From Rubrivivax sp. (GTDB lineage: Bacteria > Pseudomonadota > Gammaproteobacteria > Burkholderiales > Burkholderiaceae_C), in assembly GCA_019635285.1 (NCBI GenBank), contig JAHBZS010000003.1, positions 62,001 through 126,000 on the forward strand: 64,000 nucleotides of DNA. The letters run 5' to 3'. Made by a program: the position numbers and the translations under genes. Under the pieces are notes generated by a model. It ran no database searches. It saw only the letters and a program-made list of their open reading frames with translations, and was not told the origin of the DNA. This document shows, in pieces, positions 18,225 through 27,133 of the stretch (positions are counted from its first letter, which is position 1; every line of letters starts with the position of its first letter).

Positions 18225-18974
18225 ATGGCCGAACACATGATCCGCATCCAGAACGTGTCCAAGTGGTACGGGCCGGTGCAGGTGCTCAACGACTGCAGCG
18301 TCAACATCGACAAGGGCGACGTGGTGGTGGTGTGCGGGCCTTCGGGCTCGGGCAAATCCACCTTGATCAAGACCGTCAACGCGCTGGAGCCGATCCAGAA
18401 GGGCGACATCACCGTCAACGGCATCAAGGTCAACGACCCGGCCACCGACCTGCCCAAGCTGCGCTCCAAGGTGGGCATGGTGTTCCAGCACTTCGAGCTG
18501 TTCCCGCACCTGTCGGTGACCGAGAACCTGACGATCGCGCAGATCAAGGTGCTGGGCCGCAGCGCCGACGAGGCCAAGACGCGCGGGCTGAAGATGCTCG
18601 ACCGCGTCGGCCTGATGGCGCACAAGGACAAGTTCCCCGGCCAGCTGTCCGGCGGCCAGCAGCAGCGCGTGGCCATCGCGCGCGCGCTGTCGATGGACCC
18701 GATCGTCATGCTCTTCGACGAGCCCACGTCCGCGCTGGACCCCGAGATGGTCGGCGAGGTGCTGGACGTGATGGTCGGCCTGGCCAAGGAAGGCATGACG
18801 ATGATGGTCGTCACGCACGAGATGGGCTTCGCGCGCAAGGTCGCCAACCGCGTGATCTTCATCGACGTCGGCGGGCGCATCCTCGAGGACTGCGCCAAGG
18901 AAGAGTTCTTCGGCCACCCCGAGAACCGGCAGCCGCGCACCAAGGACTTCCTCAACAAGATCCTGCAGCACTGA
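18225..18974 (+). CDS. gltL: Glutamate/aspartate ABC transporter ATPase GltL
   Basis: ATPase of 249 residues for the polar amino-acid importer. Motifs are Walker [10 protein letters not shown], signature LSGGQQQR, Walker [13 protein letters not shown] and the H-loop VVTHEMGFA. An AGGAG lies 6-7 nt before ATG 18225. It is the last gene of gltIJKL. No T-rich terminator follows; instead a tandem repeat of GC palindromes begins 4 nt after the stop. Confidence 0.95.
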   Translation: MAEHMIRIQNVSKWYGPVQVLNDCSVNIDKGDVVVVCGPSGSGKSTLIKTVNALEPIQKGDITVNGIKVNDPATDLPKLRSKVGMVFQHFELFPHLSVTENLTIAQIKVLGRSADEAKTRGLKMLDRVGLMAHKDKFPGQLSGGQQQRVAIARALSMDPIVMLFDEPTSALDPEMVGEVLDVMVGLAKEGMTMMVVTHEMGFARKVANRVIFIDVGGRILEDCAKEEFFGHPENRQPRTKDFLNKILQH

Positions 18975-18977
18975 CGA

Positions 18978-19231
18978 CCCCCGGCCGCCTGGCGGCCGCC
19001 CCCCGAGGGGGCTACCGAACCCGACCGGGGGACCCGGATCGGGTTCGGCGCGCATTCAGGCGCTGCGACCTGGCCGCCTGCGGCGACCGGTCCGTGCGGG
19101 CCCCCGGCCGCCTGGCGGCCGCCCCCCCCGAGGGGGCTACCGCACCCGACCGGGGGACCCGGATCGCGTTCGGCGCGCATGCGTAGCGCTGCGACCTGAT
19201 CGCCTGCGGCGAGCGGTCCGTTCGGGCCCCC
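18978..19231. repeat. Tandem duplication of a ~125-bp GC-rich palindromic unit
   Basis: This gene-free stretch of about 300 bp carries two head-to-tail copies of a unit of 123 and 126 bp (18978-19100 and 19101-19226), and the first bases of a third. Each copy holds GGCCGCCTGGCGGCC, a C-run/G-run pair, and an ACCCGA...TCGGGT-type inverted repeat. By eye the copies differ at roughly a dozen positions. It separates gltL from the convergent HAD gene. It probably acts as transcript-end structure; no reading frame in it looks coding. Confidence 0.8.
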
Positions 19232-19276
19232 GGCCGTCACCTCGACGGCCATCCCTGAGGGCCGCCAGCGCTGCCC

Positions 19277-19891
19277 TCAGAGATGGCCGCGGGCGCGCAG
19301 TTGCGCTTCGCAGTCCGCGGCGTCGATGAACTGCAGCGCCTGCCAGCCGGCGGCGCGGGCGGCGTGCACGTTGTCGGCCACGTCGTCGATGAACAGCAGG
19401 TCGGCCGGTGCCGCGCCGAACCACCGCGCTGCGGTGTCATAGATGCCCGGCTCGGGCTTGATCTGCCGTACCCGCGCCGAGACCACGCCCGATTCGAAGC
19501 AGCGCAGGAAGCCGTGCGTGCGCTCCAGGTGCTCGGCATAGGGCGCCGGCATGTTGGACAGGAAATGCAGCCGCCGGCCCTGCGCGTGCAGCCGCTGCAG
19601 CAGCGCCACGGTGTCGGGCTTGGGCTGCAGTTCGGCCGGCACCGCGTCGACCACGCGGCGCACGTCGGCCGCCGGCAGGCCGGTGCGTGCGGCAATCCGT
19701 GCCACCAGGGCAGGCACCTCGACGCCGCCACGGTCGAATTCGGCCCAGTCGCCACCGTAGCCCTGGAAGATGCCGTCCGCCAGACGCTGCGCCGCCGCGG
19801 TGTCGGGCGCGTGCTGCGGCAGCGTGCGTTGCAGCAGCTGCAGTGGCTGCCAGTGGAAGAGCACGCCGGCCCAGTCGAAGACGATGCGCAT
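19277..19891 (-). CDS. HAD-superfamily phosphatase
   Basis: HAD hydrolase of 204 residues. Motif I is FDWAGVLF with nucleophile D6, motif II FLSNMP, motif III lysine in QIKPEPGIY, and motif IV LFIDDVADN. The residue two after the nucleophile is Ala, where many phosphatases have Asp; YihX-like sugar-phosphate phosphatases also depart from the DxD rule there. The cap segment between about 15 and 90 is the small helical C1 type. It lies downstream of the Afu-like importer on the same strand. A sugar-phosphate substrate is possible but unproven. Confidence 0.88.
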   Translation of the reverse strand: MRIVFDWAGVLFHWQPLQLLQRTLPQHAPDTAAAQRLADGIFQGYGGDWAEFDRGGVEVPALVARIAARTGLPAADVRRVVDAVPAELQPKPDTVALLQRLHAQGRRLHFLSNMPAPYAEHLERTHGFLRCFESGVVSARVRQIKPEPGIYDTAARWFGAAPADLLFIDDVADNVHAARAAGWQALQFIDAADCEAQLRARGHL

Positions 19892-19901
19892 GCGCCGCCC
19901 C

Positions 19902-20951
19902 TCAGGCCACCACCGACACGCCCCGGGAGGTCAGCGACAAGCAGGCCGCCTGTCCCTCCTGCCAGCGCGGCTCGGCCTCGGGTGCGACGACGAAGATCGC
20001 CCCCAGCGCGGTGTCCAGGGTCAGCTCCTGGAAGCTGCCCAGGTAGGCGCACTTGCGCACCGTGCCGGGCAGGCTGGGGGCGTCCGGCGGCGCGGCGTCG
20101 ACGGGTCTCAGCCGCCAGGCCTCGGGCCGCACCGCCACCTTCACCGCGCCCGCTGCGACGGCCTGCCGCGGCCGCACGCGCAGCGGGCCCAGCTGCACCG
20201 AGCCATCGGCCAGCGCCTGGGCCTCGAAGAGCATGGCCTCGCCCATGAAGGCGGCGACAAACTCGCTGCGCGGCTGTTCGTACAGCTGCTGCGGCGTGCC
20301 GGCCTGCGCGACCTGGCCCGCATGCATGACGACGATCTGGTCGCTGACCGCCAGCGCCTCGCTCTGGTCGTGGGTGACATAGGCCACCGTCAGGCCCAGG
20401 CGCTGCTGCAGCGCGCGGATCTCTTCGCGCATGCTGCGCCGCAGGCGGGCGTCCAGGTTCGACAGCGGCTCGTCGAAGAGCATCACCGACGGCTGCAGCA
20501 CCAGCGAACGCGCCACCGCCACGCGCTGCTGCTGGCCGCCGGACAGCTCGCTGGGCAGCCGCGTGTCGTAGCCCTGCAGGCCGACCAGCGCCATCGTCGC
20601 GTGCGCGCGCTCGGTCGCCTCCGCGGCCGGCACGCCCTGCACCGTGAGCCCGTAGCGCACGTTGTCGAGCACGCTCATGTGCGGGAACAGCGCATAGCTC
20701 TGGAACACCATGCTGACGTTGCGCTCGGCCGGGCCGAGCGTGGTCACGTCCTGGCCGTCGATGAGGATGCGCCCCGAGCTCGGCGCGTCCAGCCCGGCGA
20801 TCATGCGCAGGGCGGTCGTCTTGCCACAGCCCGAAGGACCGAGGATGGTGGTGAGCGTGCCCTTGGGCACGACCAGGTCGATGCCCTTGACCACCAGCGG
20901 CGAGTGCGCGTCGCCATAGCGCTTGGTGACCTGCCGAAACTCGATGCTCAT
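19902..20951 (-). CDS. ABC importer ATPase, Fbp/Afu type
   Basis: ATPase of 349 residues with an N-terminal nucleotide-binding domain (Walker A GPSGCGKTT, signature LSGGQQQR, Walker B VMLFDEPLSNLD, H-loop VTHDQSEAL) and a C-terminal TOBE-type domain from about residue 250 (VRPEAWRLRP). This layout is shared by ferric-iron (FbpC), spermidine/putrescine and hexose-phosphate (AfuC) importers. It starts in an ATGA overlap with the permease stop. The context beside zwf-hexR favours a sugar-phosphate role over iron, but only as inference. Confidence 0.9.
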   Translation of the reverse strand: MSIEFRQVTKRYGDAHSPLVVKGIDLVVPKGTLTTILGPSGCGKTTALRMIAGLDAPSSGRILIDGQDVTTLGPAERNVSMVFQSYALFPHMSVLDNVRYGLTVQGVPAAEATERAHATMALVGLQGYDTRLPSELSGGQQQRVAVARSLVLQPSVMLFDEPLSNLDARLRRSMREEIRALQQRLGLTVAYVTHDQSEALAVSDQIVVMHAGQVAQAGTPQQLYEQPRSEFVAAFMGEAMLFEAQALADGSVQLGPLRVRPRQAVAAGAVKVAVRPEAWRLRPVDAAPPDAPSLPGTVRKCAYLGSFQELTLDTALGAIFVVAPEAEPRWQEGQAACLSLTSRGVSVVA

Positions 20952-23161
20952 GGGTTCTTGCACCTCCCCAGCTTGCGCTCGCCGACGATGAACTGGATCG
21001 CCGCGGTGACCACCGACATCAGCACGATCAGCACCGTGCAGTAGGCCAGCGCCACGCCGTAGTCGCCGTTGCCGACGCGGCCGATGATGTAGGTGGTGGC
21101 CAGCTCGTTCTCGGCGGTGACCAGGAAGATCACTGCCGACACCGTGGTCATGCTGCGCACGAAGCTGTAGACCAGCGCCGCCACCAGCGCGGGCTTGAGC
21201 AGCGGCAGCACCACGCGGCGCAAGGTGGTGGCGGTGCCGGCGCGCAGCATGGTGCTGGCCTCGTCCAGGCTCTTGTCCAGCTGCTTGAAGCTGGCGCTGC
21301 CGGCGCGCACGCCCACCGGCAGGTTGCGGAACACGAAGCACAGCACGATGATCAGGCCGGTGCCGGTGAGCTCGAAGGGCGGCACGTTGAAGGCCAGGAT
21401 GTAGCTGACGCCGAGCACCGTGCCGGGGATGGCGAAGGCCAGCAGCGCGCCGAACTCGAAGGCCCGCTGGCCGGCGAACTGGGTGCGCGACAGCAGCCAG
21501 CTGATCAGCAGGCCGATGGCGGCACAGATGGGCGCGGCGATGCCGGCCAGCTTCAGCGTCGTGAACAGCGAGTTCCATGCGGTGCCGGCCCAGACCAGCC
21601 CGTCGACGCCCCACTGCAGGTCGAAGGCCGTGCGGAAGTGCGCCAGCGTCGGCGTGTAGTCGCGGCCCCAGGTCTGCACGAAGCCGCCGATGAAGGCGAA
21701 CACGTAGACCACCACCGTGAACAGCAGCCAGGGCCCGGCCACGCCGACGCACAGCCGGCGCACACCGTCGGGCAGCGGCATGGCCATGCCGGCGTCGCCC
21801 TTGCCCGACACCGTGGTGTAGCTGGCGCGGCCCAGCACCCGCTGCTGGATGAAAAACACGGCCAGCGCAAAGCCCGTGAGCACCAGCGCCAGCGACGCCG
21901 CCTTGCCCTGGTCGAACTGCGCGCCGACGATGGCGAAGAAGATGTCGGTGGACAGCACCGCATACGAACCGCCGACGACCACCGGGTTGCCGAAGTCGGC
22001 GATGCTTTCGATGAAGCCGACGAGAAAGGCGTTGGCCAGGCCGGGCTTCATCAGCGGCAAGGTCACCGTCCTGAAGGTCTGCAGCCGCGACGCGCGCAGC
22101 GTCTGCGCGGCCTCTTCCATGCTCGGGCTGATGCCCTGCACCACGCCGCGCATGATCATGAAGGCGATCGGCGTGAAGGCGAACATCTGCGCCAGCCAGA
22201 TGCCCAGCAGCCCGTAGAACCAGCGTGTCGGCGCAAGGCCGAACAGCGCCTCGAGCGCCTGGTTGACGAGCCCGGCGCGGCCGAAAAGCAGGATCAGGCC
22301 CAGGCCGACGACGAAGGGCGGCGTGATGATCGGCAGCAGCGCCAGCACGTTCAGCGCCCGGCCCATGCGCCGCGGGCCGCGCTCGGCATAGAGCGCGATC
22401 AAGCTGCCCATCGCCGTCGTGCCCGCGGCGGTCAGCAGCGCCAGCAGCAGCGTGTTCCAGGCCACGCCGCAGCGCACGCCGCCGGCCAGGCAGCTCAGCG
22501 ACCAGATGCGCTCGTGGCCCAGGCGCTCGGCCAGCGCGGCCCACGACGGCTGGCCGTTCTCGTCGACGAAGGCGCCGAGCAGCGCCTTGCCCACCGGCAG
22601 CGCGACGAACAGCAGCAGCAGCGCGCTGCACAGCACCACGGCTGCCGCGACGAACAGGTCGCCGCGGAAGTAGCCCAGCCGCGCGATGCCCGCGCCCAGC
22701 AGCATGAGCAGCGCCAGCAGCACCAGCGCCCCGCCCAGGCCGATGCCGAACTGCCCCGCCGGCAGCGCGCCGAACCCGGCCTCCAGGAACTCGAAGGACC
22801 AGCCGGTGGCGCCGATGCCGAAGCCGCTGGCCAGCAGGCCGATCAGTCCGAGGCCCGCGCCGGCCAGGAGCAGCCGGCCCTGCGCGCGCCCGGCCGGCAG
22901 GCGCGCCGCGGCCAGCGCCAGCAGCAGCCCGGCCGCGCCCGACCACAGCCAGGGCTTCTGGTGCTGCAGCGCCTGCGTCAGGCCGCCGGCCGTCTCGGCA
23001 CCGCCAAACACGCCCGGCAGCGACTTCCACAGCGTCAGGTTCTGCGGGAAGTACCAGGGCAGCAGCACGAAGGCCGCCAGGCCGAACAGCGCCCAGCCGA
23101 GCACGACACGACGGTTCTTGCGCTGCCCGATGCCGGGCTGCGCGGCAGCCACCTCGGCCAT
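20948..23161 (-). CDS. ABC importer fused double permease, Fbp/Afu type
   Basis: Inner-membrane protein of 737 residues in which two permease halves are fused in one chain. EAA loops are readable twice, around SPSMEEAAQTLRASRLQTF and KQLDKSLDEASTMLRAG. An extra hydrophobic N-terminal region of about 200 residues precedes the first half, as in large AfuB-like permeases; FbpB is nearer 500. The start is ATG 23161. It lies between the binding-protein and ATPase genes in one minus-strand operon. Confidence 0.9.
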   Translation of the reverse strand: MAEVAAAQPGIGQRKNRRVVLGWALFGLAAFVLLPWYFPQNLTLWKSLPGVFGGAETAGGLTQALQHQKPWLWSGAAGLLLALAAARLPAGRAQGRLLLAGAGLGLIGLLASGFGIGATGWSFEFLEAGFGALPAGQFGIGLGGALVLLALLMLLGAGIARLGYFRGDLFVAAAVVLCSALLLLFVALPVGKALLGAFVDENGQPSWAALAERLGHERIWSLSCLAGGVRCGVAWNTLLLALLTAAGTTAMGSLIALYAERGPRRMGRALNVLALLPIITPPFVVGLGLILLFGRAGLVNQALEALFGLAPTRWFYGLLGIWLAQMFAFTPIAFMIMRGVVQGISPSMEEAAQTLRASRLQTFRTVTLPLMKPGLANAFLVGFIESIADFGNPVVVGGSYAVLSTDIFFAIVGAQFDQGKAASLALVLTGFALAVFFIQQRVLGRASYTTVSGKGDAGMAMPLPDGVRRLCVGVAGPWLLFTVVVYVFAFIGGFVQTWGRDYTPTLAHFRTAFDLQWGVDGLVWAGTAWNSLFTTLKLAGIAAPICAAIGLLISWLLSRTQFAGQRAFEFGALLAFAIPGTVLGVSYILAFNVPPFELTGTGLIIVLCFVFRNLPVGVRAGSASFKQLDKSLDEASTMLRAGTATTLRRVVLPLLKPALVAALVYSFVRSMTTVSAVIFLVTAENELATTYIIGRVGNGDYGVALAYCTVLIVLMSVVTAAIQFIVGERKLGRCKNP

Positions 23162-23291
23162 CAAGCGGGCGCCGCAGAACCGGCTCGGCCGGGCCGCAGG
23201 CGGCGCCGGCAGCGAGCACGCTGCCGATGCGCGTCGGCGACGACCCGTTGGCCCCCCGGGGGGCCGCGGCGAAGCCGCTTCGGGGGGAGGC

Positions 23292-24317
23292 TCATCTCGG
23301 CAGCGAGTTGACGTCCTTCTCCCACTTGGCGATCAGCCGCTTGCGCTCGGCCGATGCGCCGTACTTGGCGTAGTCGTAGTTGATGAACTTGATGCTCTTG
23401 AAGTCCGGCACGCGCGGGTCGATGGGCGTGGCCTTGTTCGACGGCAGCTGGAACTGCTTGGCGGCGGCGCCGAACTGCTGCGCCTGCGGCGTCAGCGCCC
23501 ATTCGTAGAACTTCTTCGCCTGCTCCAGATTGCGCGCGCCCTTGATGATCGACATCGAGCCGATCTCGGCGCCCGTGCCCTCGGACGGCGTGATGGTCTC
23601 GACCGGGAAGCCCTGCATCTTCTCGCCCGGGCCATCGTGCACGAAGCTGATCGACACCGCCGTCTCGCCGCGCGCCACCGCCTTGATCGGGCCGGTGCCC
23701 GAGCGCGTGTACTGGCTGACGTTCTTGTGCAGGCCCTTCATGTATTCGAAGGCCTTGTCCTCGCCCATCAGCTGCACCAAGGTAGCCACCATGGTGTAGG
23801 CGGTGCCGCTGCTCGCCGGATTGGCCACCTGGATCTCGCCCTTGTATTCGGGCTTCAGCAGGTCGGCCCAGCTCTTCGGCACGGCCAGCTTCTTCTTCGC
23901 CAGCAACTCGGGGTTGTAGCCGAAGCCCAGCGGCCCGGAGTAGATGCCCACCGTCTTGTAGCCGGACTGCGCCGCCTGCGCTTGAGCCCACGGGAACAGC
24001 TGCGGCAGCGTCGGCGACTTGTGTTCGATGCTCAGGCCCATCTCGGCGGCCTGCAGGTGCGGGTCGCCGGTGCCGCCGAACCAGACATCGGTCTTCGGGT
24101 TGGCCTTCTCGGCGACCAGCTGCGCCAGCGCCTCGCCCGAGCCCTTCAGCGACATGTTGACCTTGATGCCGGTGGTCTTGGCGAAGACCGTCTGGATCAT
24201 GTTGCACCACTCGGCCTGCACCGAGCAGATGACGTTCAGCTGGCCGGCGTCCTGGGCATGTGCGGTACCGGCGCACAGCGCGGCGGCGGCCAGCGCAACG
24301 AGGTGGGGGGTCTTCAT
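23292..24317 (-). CDS. ABC importer periplasmic binding protein, Fbp/Afu type
   Basis: Periplasmic binding protein of 341 residues with a signal peptide ending near AHAQD. The body is of the ferric-iron/AfuA group (SLKGSGEALAQLVAEKA; IYSGPLGFGYNPELL; FYEWALTPQAQQFGAAA). Its Tyr content at the usual Fbp iron ligands could not be judged by eye. ATG 24317 has an AGGAG 5 nt upstream. It is first in the operon and divergent from zwf. A GC-rich palindromic 130-nt gap separates it from the permease. Confidence 0.9.
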   Translation of the reverse strand: MKTPHLVALAAAALCAGTAHAQDAGQLNVICSVQAEWCNMIQTVFAKTTGIKVNMSLKGSGEALAQLVAEKANPKTDVWFGGTGDPHLQAAEMGLSIEHKSPTLPQLFPWAQAQAAQSGYKTVGIYSGPLGFGYNPELLAKKKLAVPKSWADLLKPEYKGEIQVANPASSGTAYTMVATLVQLMGEDKAFEYMKGLHKNVSQYTRSGTGPIKAVARGETAVSISFVHDGPGEKMQGFPVETITPSEGTGAEIGSMSIIKGARNLEQAKKFYEWALTPQAQQFGAAAKQFQLPSNKATPIDPRVPDFKSIKFINYDYAKYGASAERKRLIAKWEKDVNSLPR

Positions 24318-24469
24318 CGTCTCCTCTCCGGTGTTGGGTCGGCGTCGTCGCGCCGCTGCGGGCTCATCGTAGCGAAGGGCCGGGCCCGCAGGCCGGCCAT
24401 CGCGGCAGGACAAACCCGCGGGCCGCGCACCCCGCGGCCCGCGGCTGTCGCGGCGGCGCCGCAGCCGAT

Positions 24470-24498
24470 TTGACCGGCATCTGAAACTTCTGCATGAT
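24470..24498 (+). promoter_or_regulatory. Predicted sigma-70 promoter of zwf
   Basis: TTGACC at 24470-24475 and CATGAT at 24493-24498 with a 17-nt spacer. The start site would be near 24505, inside the HexR-like box and only 15-20 nt before the zwf start codon. Confidence 0.5.
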
Positions 24499-24504
24499 TC
24501 TCCG

Positions 24505-24519
24505 AGTAACAAAATTACA
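24505..24519. promoter_or_regulatory. HexR-like operator at the zwf start
   Basis: The 15-mer AGTAACAAAATTACA is an AT-rich imperfect palindrome (GTAA / TTAC) in a GC-rich setting. It fits the published HexR consensus style (TGTARTWWWWTYACA, from memory) at 13 of 15 positions. It covers the expected start site and touches the first possible start codon. hexR is the next gene downstream, so autoregulation together with zwf is likely. The divergent importer could share the site. Confidence 0.65.
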
Positions 24520-24524
24520 TGATC

Positions 24525-25968
24525 ATGTCCTTCGATCTCGTGCTCTTCGGCGGCACCGGCGACCTGAGCTGGCGCAAGCTGATGCCGGCGCTGTTCCAGG
24601 CCTTCCGCCACGGCAAGCTGCCCGAGGGCGGGCGCATCCTCGCGGTGGCGCGCGACGAACGCAGCGACGAGGCCTACCGCGCGTTCATCCGCGAACGCTT
24701 CGAGGACGTCGACGAGCCCAAGCGCCCCAGCGCCGAGGAATTCGCGCGCTTCGCCGAGATGCTGCACTACCGCCGCATGGACCTGTCGCGCGCCGAGGAC
24801 TATGCCGGCCTGCGCGACTGGGTCGACGCGCGGCGCCGACACGGTGGTGATGTTCCTGGCCACCAGCCCGCACCTGTTCCCGGTGATCTGCGAGCAGCTC
24901 GGCGCGGCCGGGCTGAACACGCCGCGCATCCGCGTGGTGCTGGAAAAGCCGCTGGGCCACGACCTGGCCAGCGCGCAGCAGATCAACCGCATCGTGGCCT
25001 CGGTGTTCCGCGAGGACCAGGCCTTCCGCATCGACCACTATCTGGGCAAGCCGGCGGTGCAGAACCTGTCGGCGCTGCGCTTCGGCAATGCGCTGTTCGA
25101 GCCGCTGTGGCGGCGCGAGTGCATCGCCAACATCCAGATCACGCTGGCCGAAGGCATCGGCGTGGGCACGCGCGGCGACTTCTACGACCGCACCGGCGCG
25201 CTGCGCGACATGATCCAGAACCACGCGCTGCAGCTGCTGACGATGATCGCCATGGAGCCGCCGCCGAGCAGCGACGCCGACGCCATCCGCGACGAGAAGC
25301 TCAAGGTGCTGAAGTCCTTGAAGCCCTTCACGCCGCAGAGCGTGGCGCGCGACGTGGTGCGCGGCCAGTACAAGGCCGGCACCATCGACGGCAAGGCGGT
25401 GCGCGGCTATCTGGACGAAGCCAAGGTGCCGCCCGACAGCCGCTGCGAGACCTTCGTCGCGCTGCGCACCGAGGTGCAGAACTGGCGCTGGGCGTCGGTG
25501 CCCTTCTACCTGCGCACCGGCAAGCGCCTGGCCGAGCGCGAGGCGCACATCGTCGTCAACTTCCGCGAGGTGCCGCACCCGATCTTCCCCGGCGCCAACC
25601 GGGCCAACCAGCTGGTCATCAAGCTGCAGCCCGAGGACGGCCTGGAACTGCACCTGATGGCCGCCAAGGGCAGCGGGCCCAGCGAGCTGCTGGCGCCGGT
25701 GTCGCTGGACCTGGACTTCGACAAGGCCTTCGCCAGCGAGCGCGTGGGCGGCTACGAGCGGCTGCTGCTCGACGCCATCGCCGGCCGGCTGAACCTGTTC
25801 GTGCGCAGCGACGAGCAGGAGCAGGCCTGGCGCTGGGTCGAGCCGGTGCTCGACGCCTGGGCCCGCGACCCGAACGGCCCGCGCCCCTATGCCGCAGGCA
25901 GCTGGGGCCCGGCGGCGTCCAGCGCACTGGTCGCGCGCGACGGCTGCACCTGGGCCGAGGAGCAGTGA
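24525..25968 (+). pseudogene. zwf: Glucose-6-phosphate dehydrogenase, frameshifted
   Basis: First enzyme of the oxidative pentose-phosphate and Entner-Doudoroff routes. The NADP-binding N-terminus ([19 protein letters not shown]) reads in one frame to about 24828, and the rest ([16 protein letters not shown] onward, with the active-site RIDHYLGK) in the +1 frame to 25968. The switch lies in a GCGCGG run at 24828-24834; loss of a GC dinucleotide explains it best. Both parts are otherwise well conserved to the end. It is either a recent null mutation or a sequencing/assembly error; ATG 24802 could start the distal part. ATG 24519 is an alternative first start. Confidence 0.85.
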
Positions 25969-25993
25969 TGACGGCCCCGCGCCCGGTGAGCGC

Positions 25994-26866
25994 ATGATGC
26001 TGGACCGCATCCGCGCCTGCCTGAGTGCGCTGCCGCCGGCCGAGCAGCGCGTGGCCCGGCTGGTGCTGGAGGACCCGCGCGAATTCGCCGTGCTGCCGGT
26101 GGGCGAACTGGCGGCGCGCGCCCAGGTGAGCAAGCCGACGGTGGTGCGCTTTTGCCGCAGCGTCGGCTACGACGGGCTGGCCGACTTCAAGCGCAAGCTG
26201 GCCGGCAGCGTCAACGAAGGCGTGCCCTTCGTGCACCGCGCGGTGGACGACGACGACGGCGCCGCCGACATCGTCGTCAAGGTCATCGACAACGCGGTCA
26301 GCGCCATGCTCAAGTACCGCAACGCGGCCGCCGCACATGCCTTCGAGCGGGCCATCGCCGCGCTGGCCGAGGCCGGCCGCCAAGGCAAGCGCATCGAGTT
26401 CTACGGCGTCGGCAACTCCGGCATCGTGGCGCAGGATGCGCAGCACAAGTTCTTCCGCCTGGGCGTCAACTGCGCGGCCATCAGCGACGGCCATGTGCAG
26501 GTGATGAGCGCGACGATGCTCAAGCCCGGCGACGTGGCGGTGATCATCAGCAACTCCGGCCGCAGCCGCGACCTGCTGGACGTCTGCGAGCTGGCGCTGC
26601 GCAAGGGCGCGACGGTCATCGTCATCAGCGCCAGCGGCTCGCCGCTGGCGCTGCAGGCGCAGGGGCCCAACCGCATCCTGCTGGCCGCCGACCACCCCGA
26701 GGACCACGACCGCTACAGCCCGATGGTCTCGCGGCTGCTGCACCTGCTGATCATCGACATCCTGACCACTGGCGTGGCGCTGCGCCTGGGCAGCGGCGAG
26801 CTGCGCCCGCTGCTGCAGGAGATCAAGAAGAACCTGCGCGCCCGCCGTTACGCCACCGGGCCGTAG
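25994..26866 (+). CDS. hexR: RpiR-family repressor HexR
   Basis: Transcriptional repressor of 290 residues. An N-terminal helix-turn-helix (LAARAQVSKPTVVRFCRSVG) is joined to a SIS domain that binds a phosphosugar (EFYGVGNSGIVAQDAQHKFF; VIISNSGRSRDLLDV). The similarity to HexR of pseudomonads extends through the C-terminus (IKKNLRARRY). HexR controls zwf and Entner-Doudoroff genes and is released by KDPG in those organisms. It follows zwf by 25 nt and ends only 6 nt from the convergent mlaB stop, with no terminator between. Confidence 0.9.
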   Translation: MMLDRIRACLSALPPAEQRVARLVLEDPREFAVLPVGELAARAQVSKPTVVRFCRSVGYDGLADFKRKLAGSVNEGVPFVHRAVDDDDGAADIVVKVIDNAVSAMLKYRNAAAAHAFERAIAALAEAGRQGKRIEFYGVGNSGIVAQDAQHKFFRLGVNCAAISDGHVQVMSATMLKPGDVAVIISNSGRSRDLLDVCELALRKGATVIVISASGSPLALQAQGPNRILLAADHPEDHDRYSPMVSRLLHLLIIDILTTGVALRLGSGELRPLLQEIKKNLRARRYATGP

Positions 26867-26872
26867 CCGCCG

Positions 26873-27133
26873 TCAGCGCGCGTCGCCCAGGCCCAGCAGT
26901 TCGGCCACGCCGTACATGCGCGCCAGCTGCACCAGCTTCGGCGGCGCCGCGTCGACGCGGAATGCGTGGCCGCCGGCCTGCGCCTGGCGCTTGGCCTGCA
27001 GCAGCAGCGCCAGCGCCGAGGTGTCGAAGCGCTGCAGCCGCGACGCATCGACCACGCCCGCGCCGCCGTCGGCCGGCAGCGCGCGCAGCGCGGCGGCGGC
27101 TTCGGCCAGCGTCAGCGTCGCGGGCAGCTGCAT
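26873..27133 (-). CDS. mlaB: STAS-domain protein MlaB
   Basis: Cytoplasmic STAS-domain subunit of the Mla ABC complex, 86 residues; it binds and stabilises the MlaF ATPase. The core is VVDASRLQRFDTSALALLLQ, with the conserved Thr-Ser at the STAS helix start. Its ATG overlaps the mlaC stop by one base (TGATG). It is the last gene of mlaFEDACB. Confidence 0.88.
   Translation of the reverse strand: MQLPATLTLAEAAAALRALPADGGAGVVDASRLQRFDTSALALLLQAKRQAQAGGHAFRVDAAPPKLVQLARMYGVAELLGLGDAR

Noticed and set aside
18978..19231. CRISPR array in the repeat region
   Set aside because: Units of about 125 bp without spacers, only two copies, and no cas genes.
19902..23219. 1105-codon open frame over the Afu-like permease and ATPase on the same strand
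   Set aside because: It continues into the ATPase frame by chance; its first two thirds are an out-of-frame shadow of the permease. The true genes start at 23161 and 20951.
24820..24845. Programmed frameshift in zwf
   Set aside because: There is no slippery heptamer, stimulating stem or internal Shine-Dalgarno element at the shift, and Zwf is not known to use recoding.
24802..25968. Separate complete gene for the distal part of zwf
   Set aside because: The preceding part continues the same enzyme up to the shift point, so a single disrupted gene is the simpler reading.
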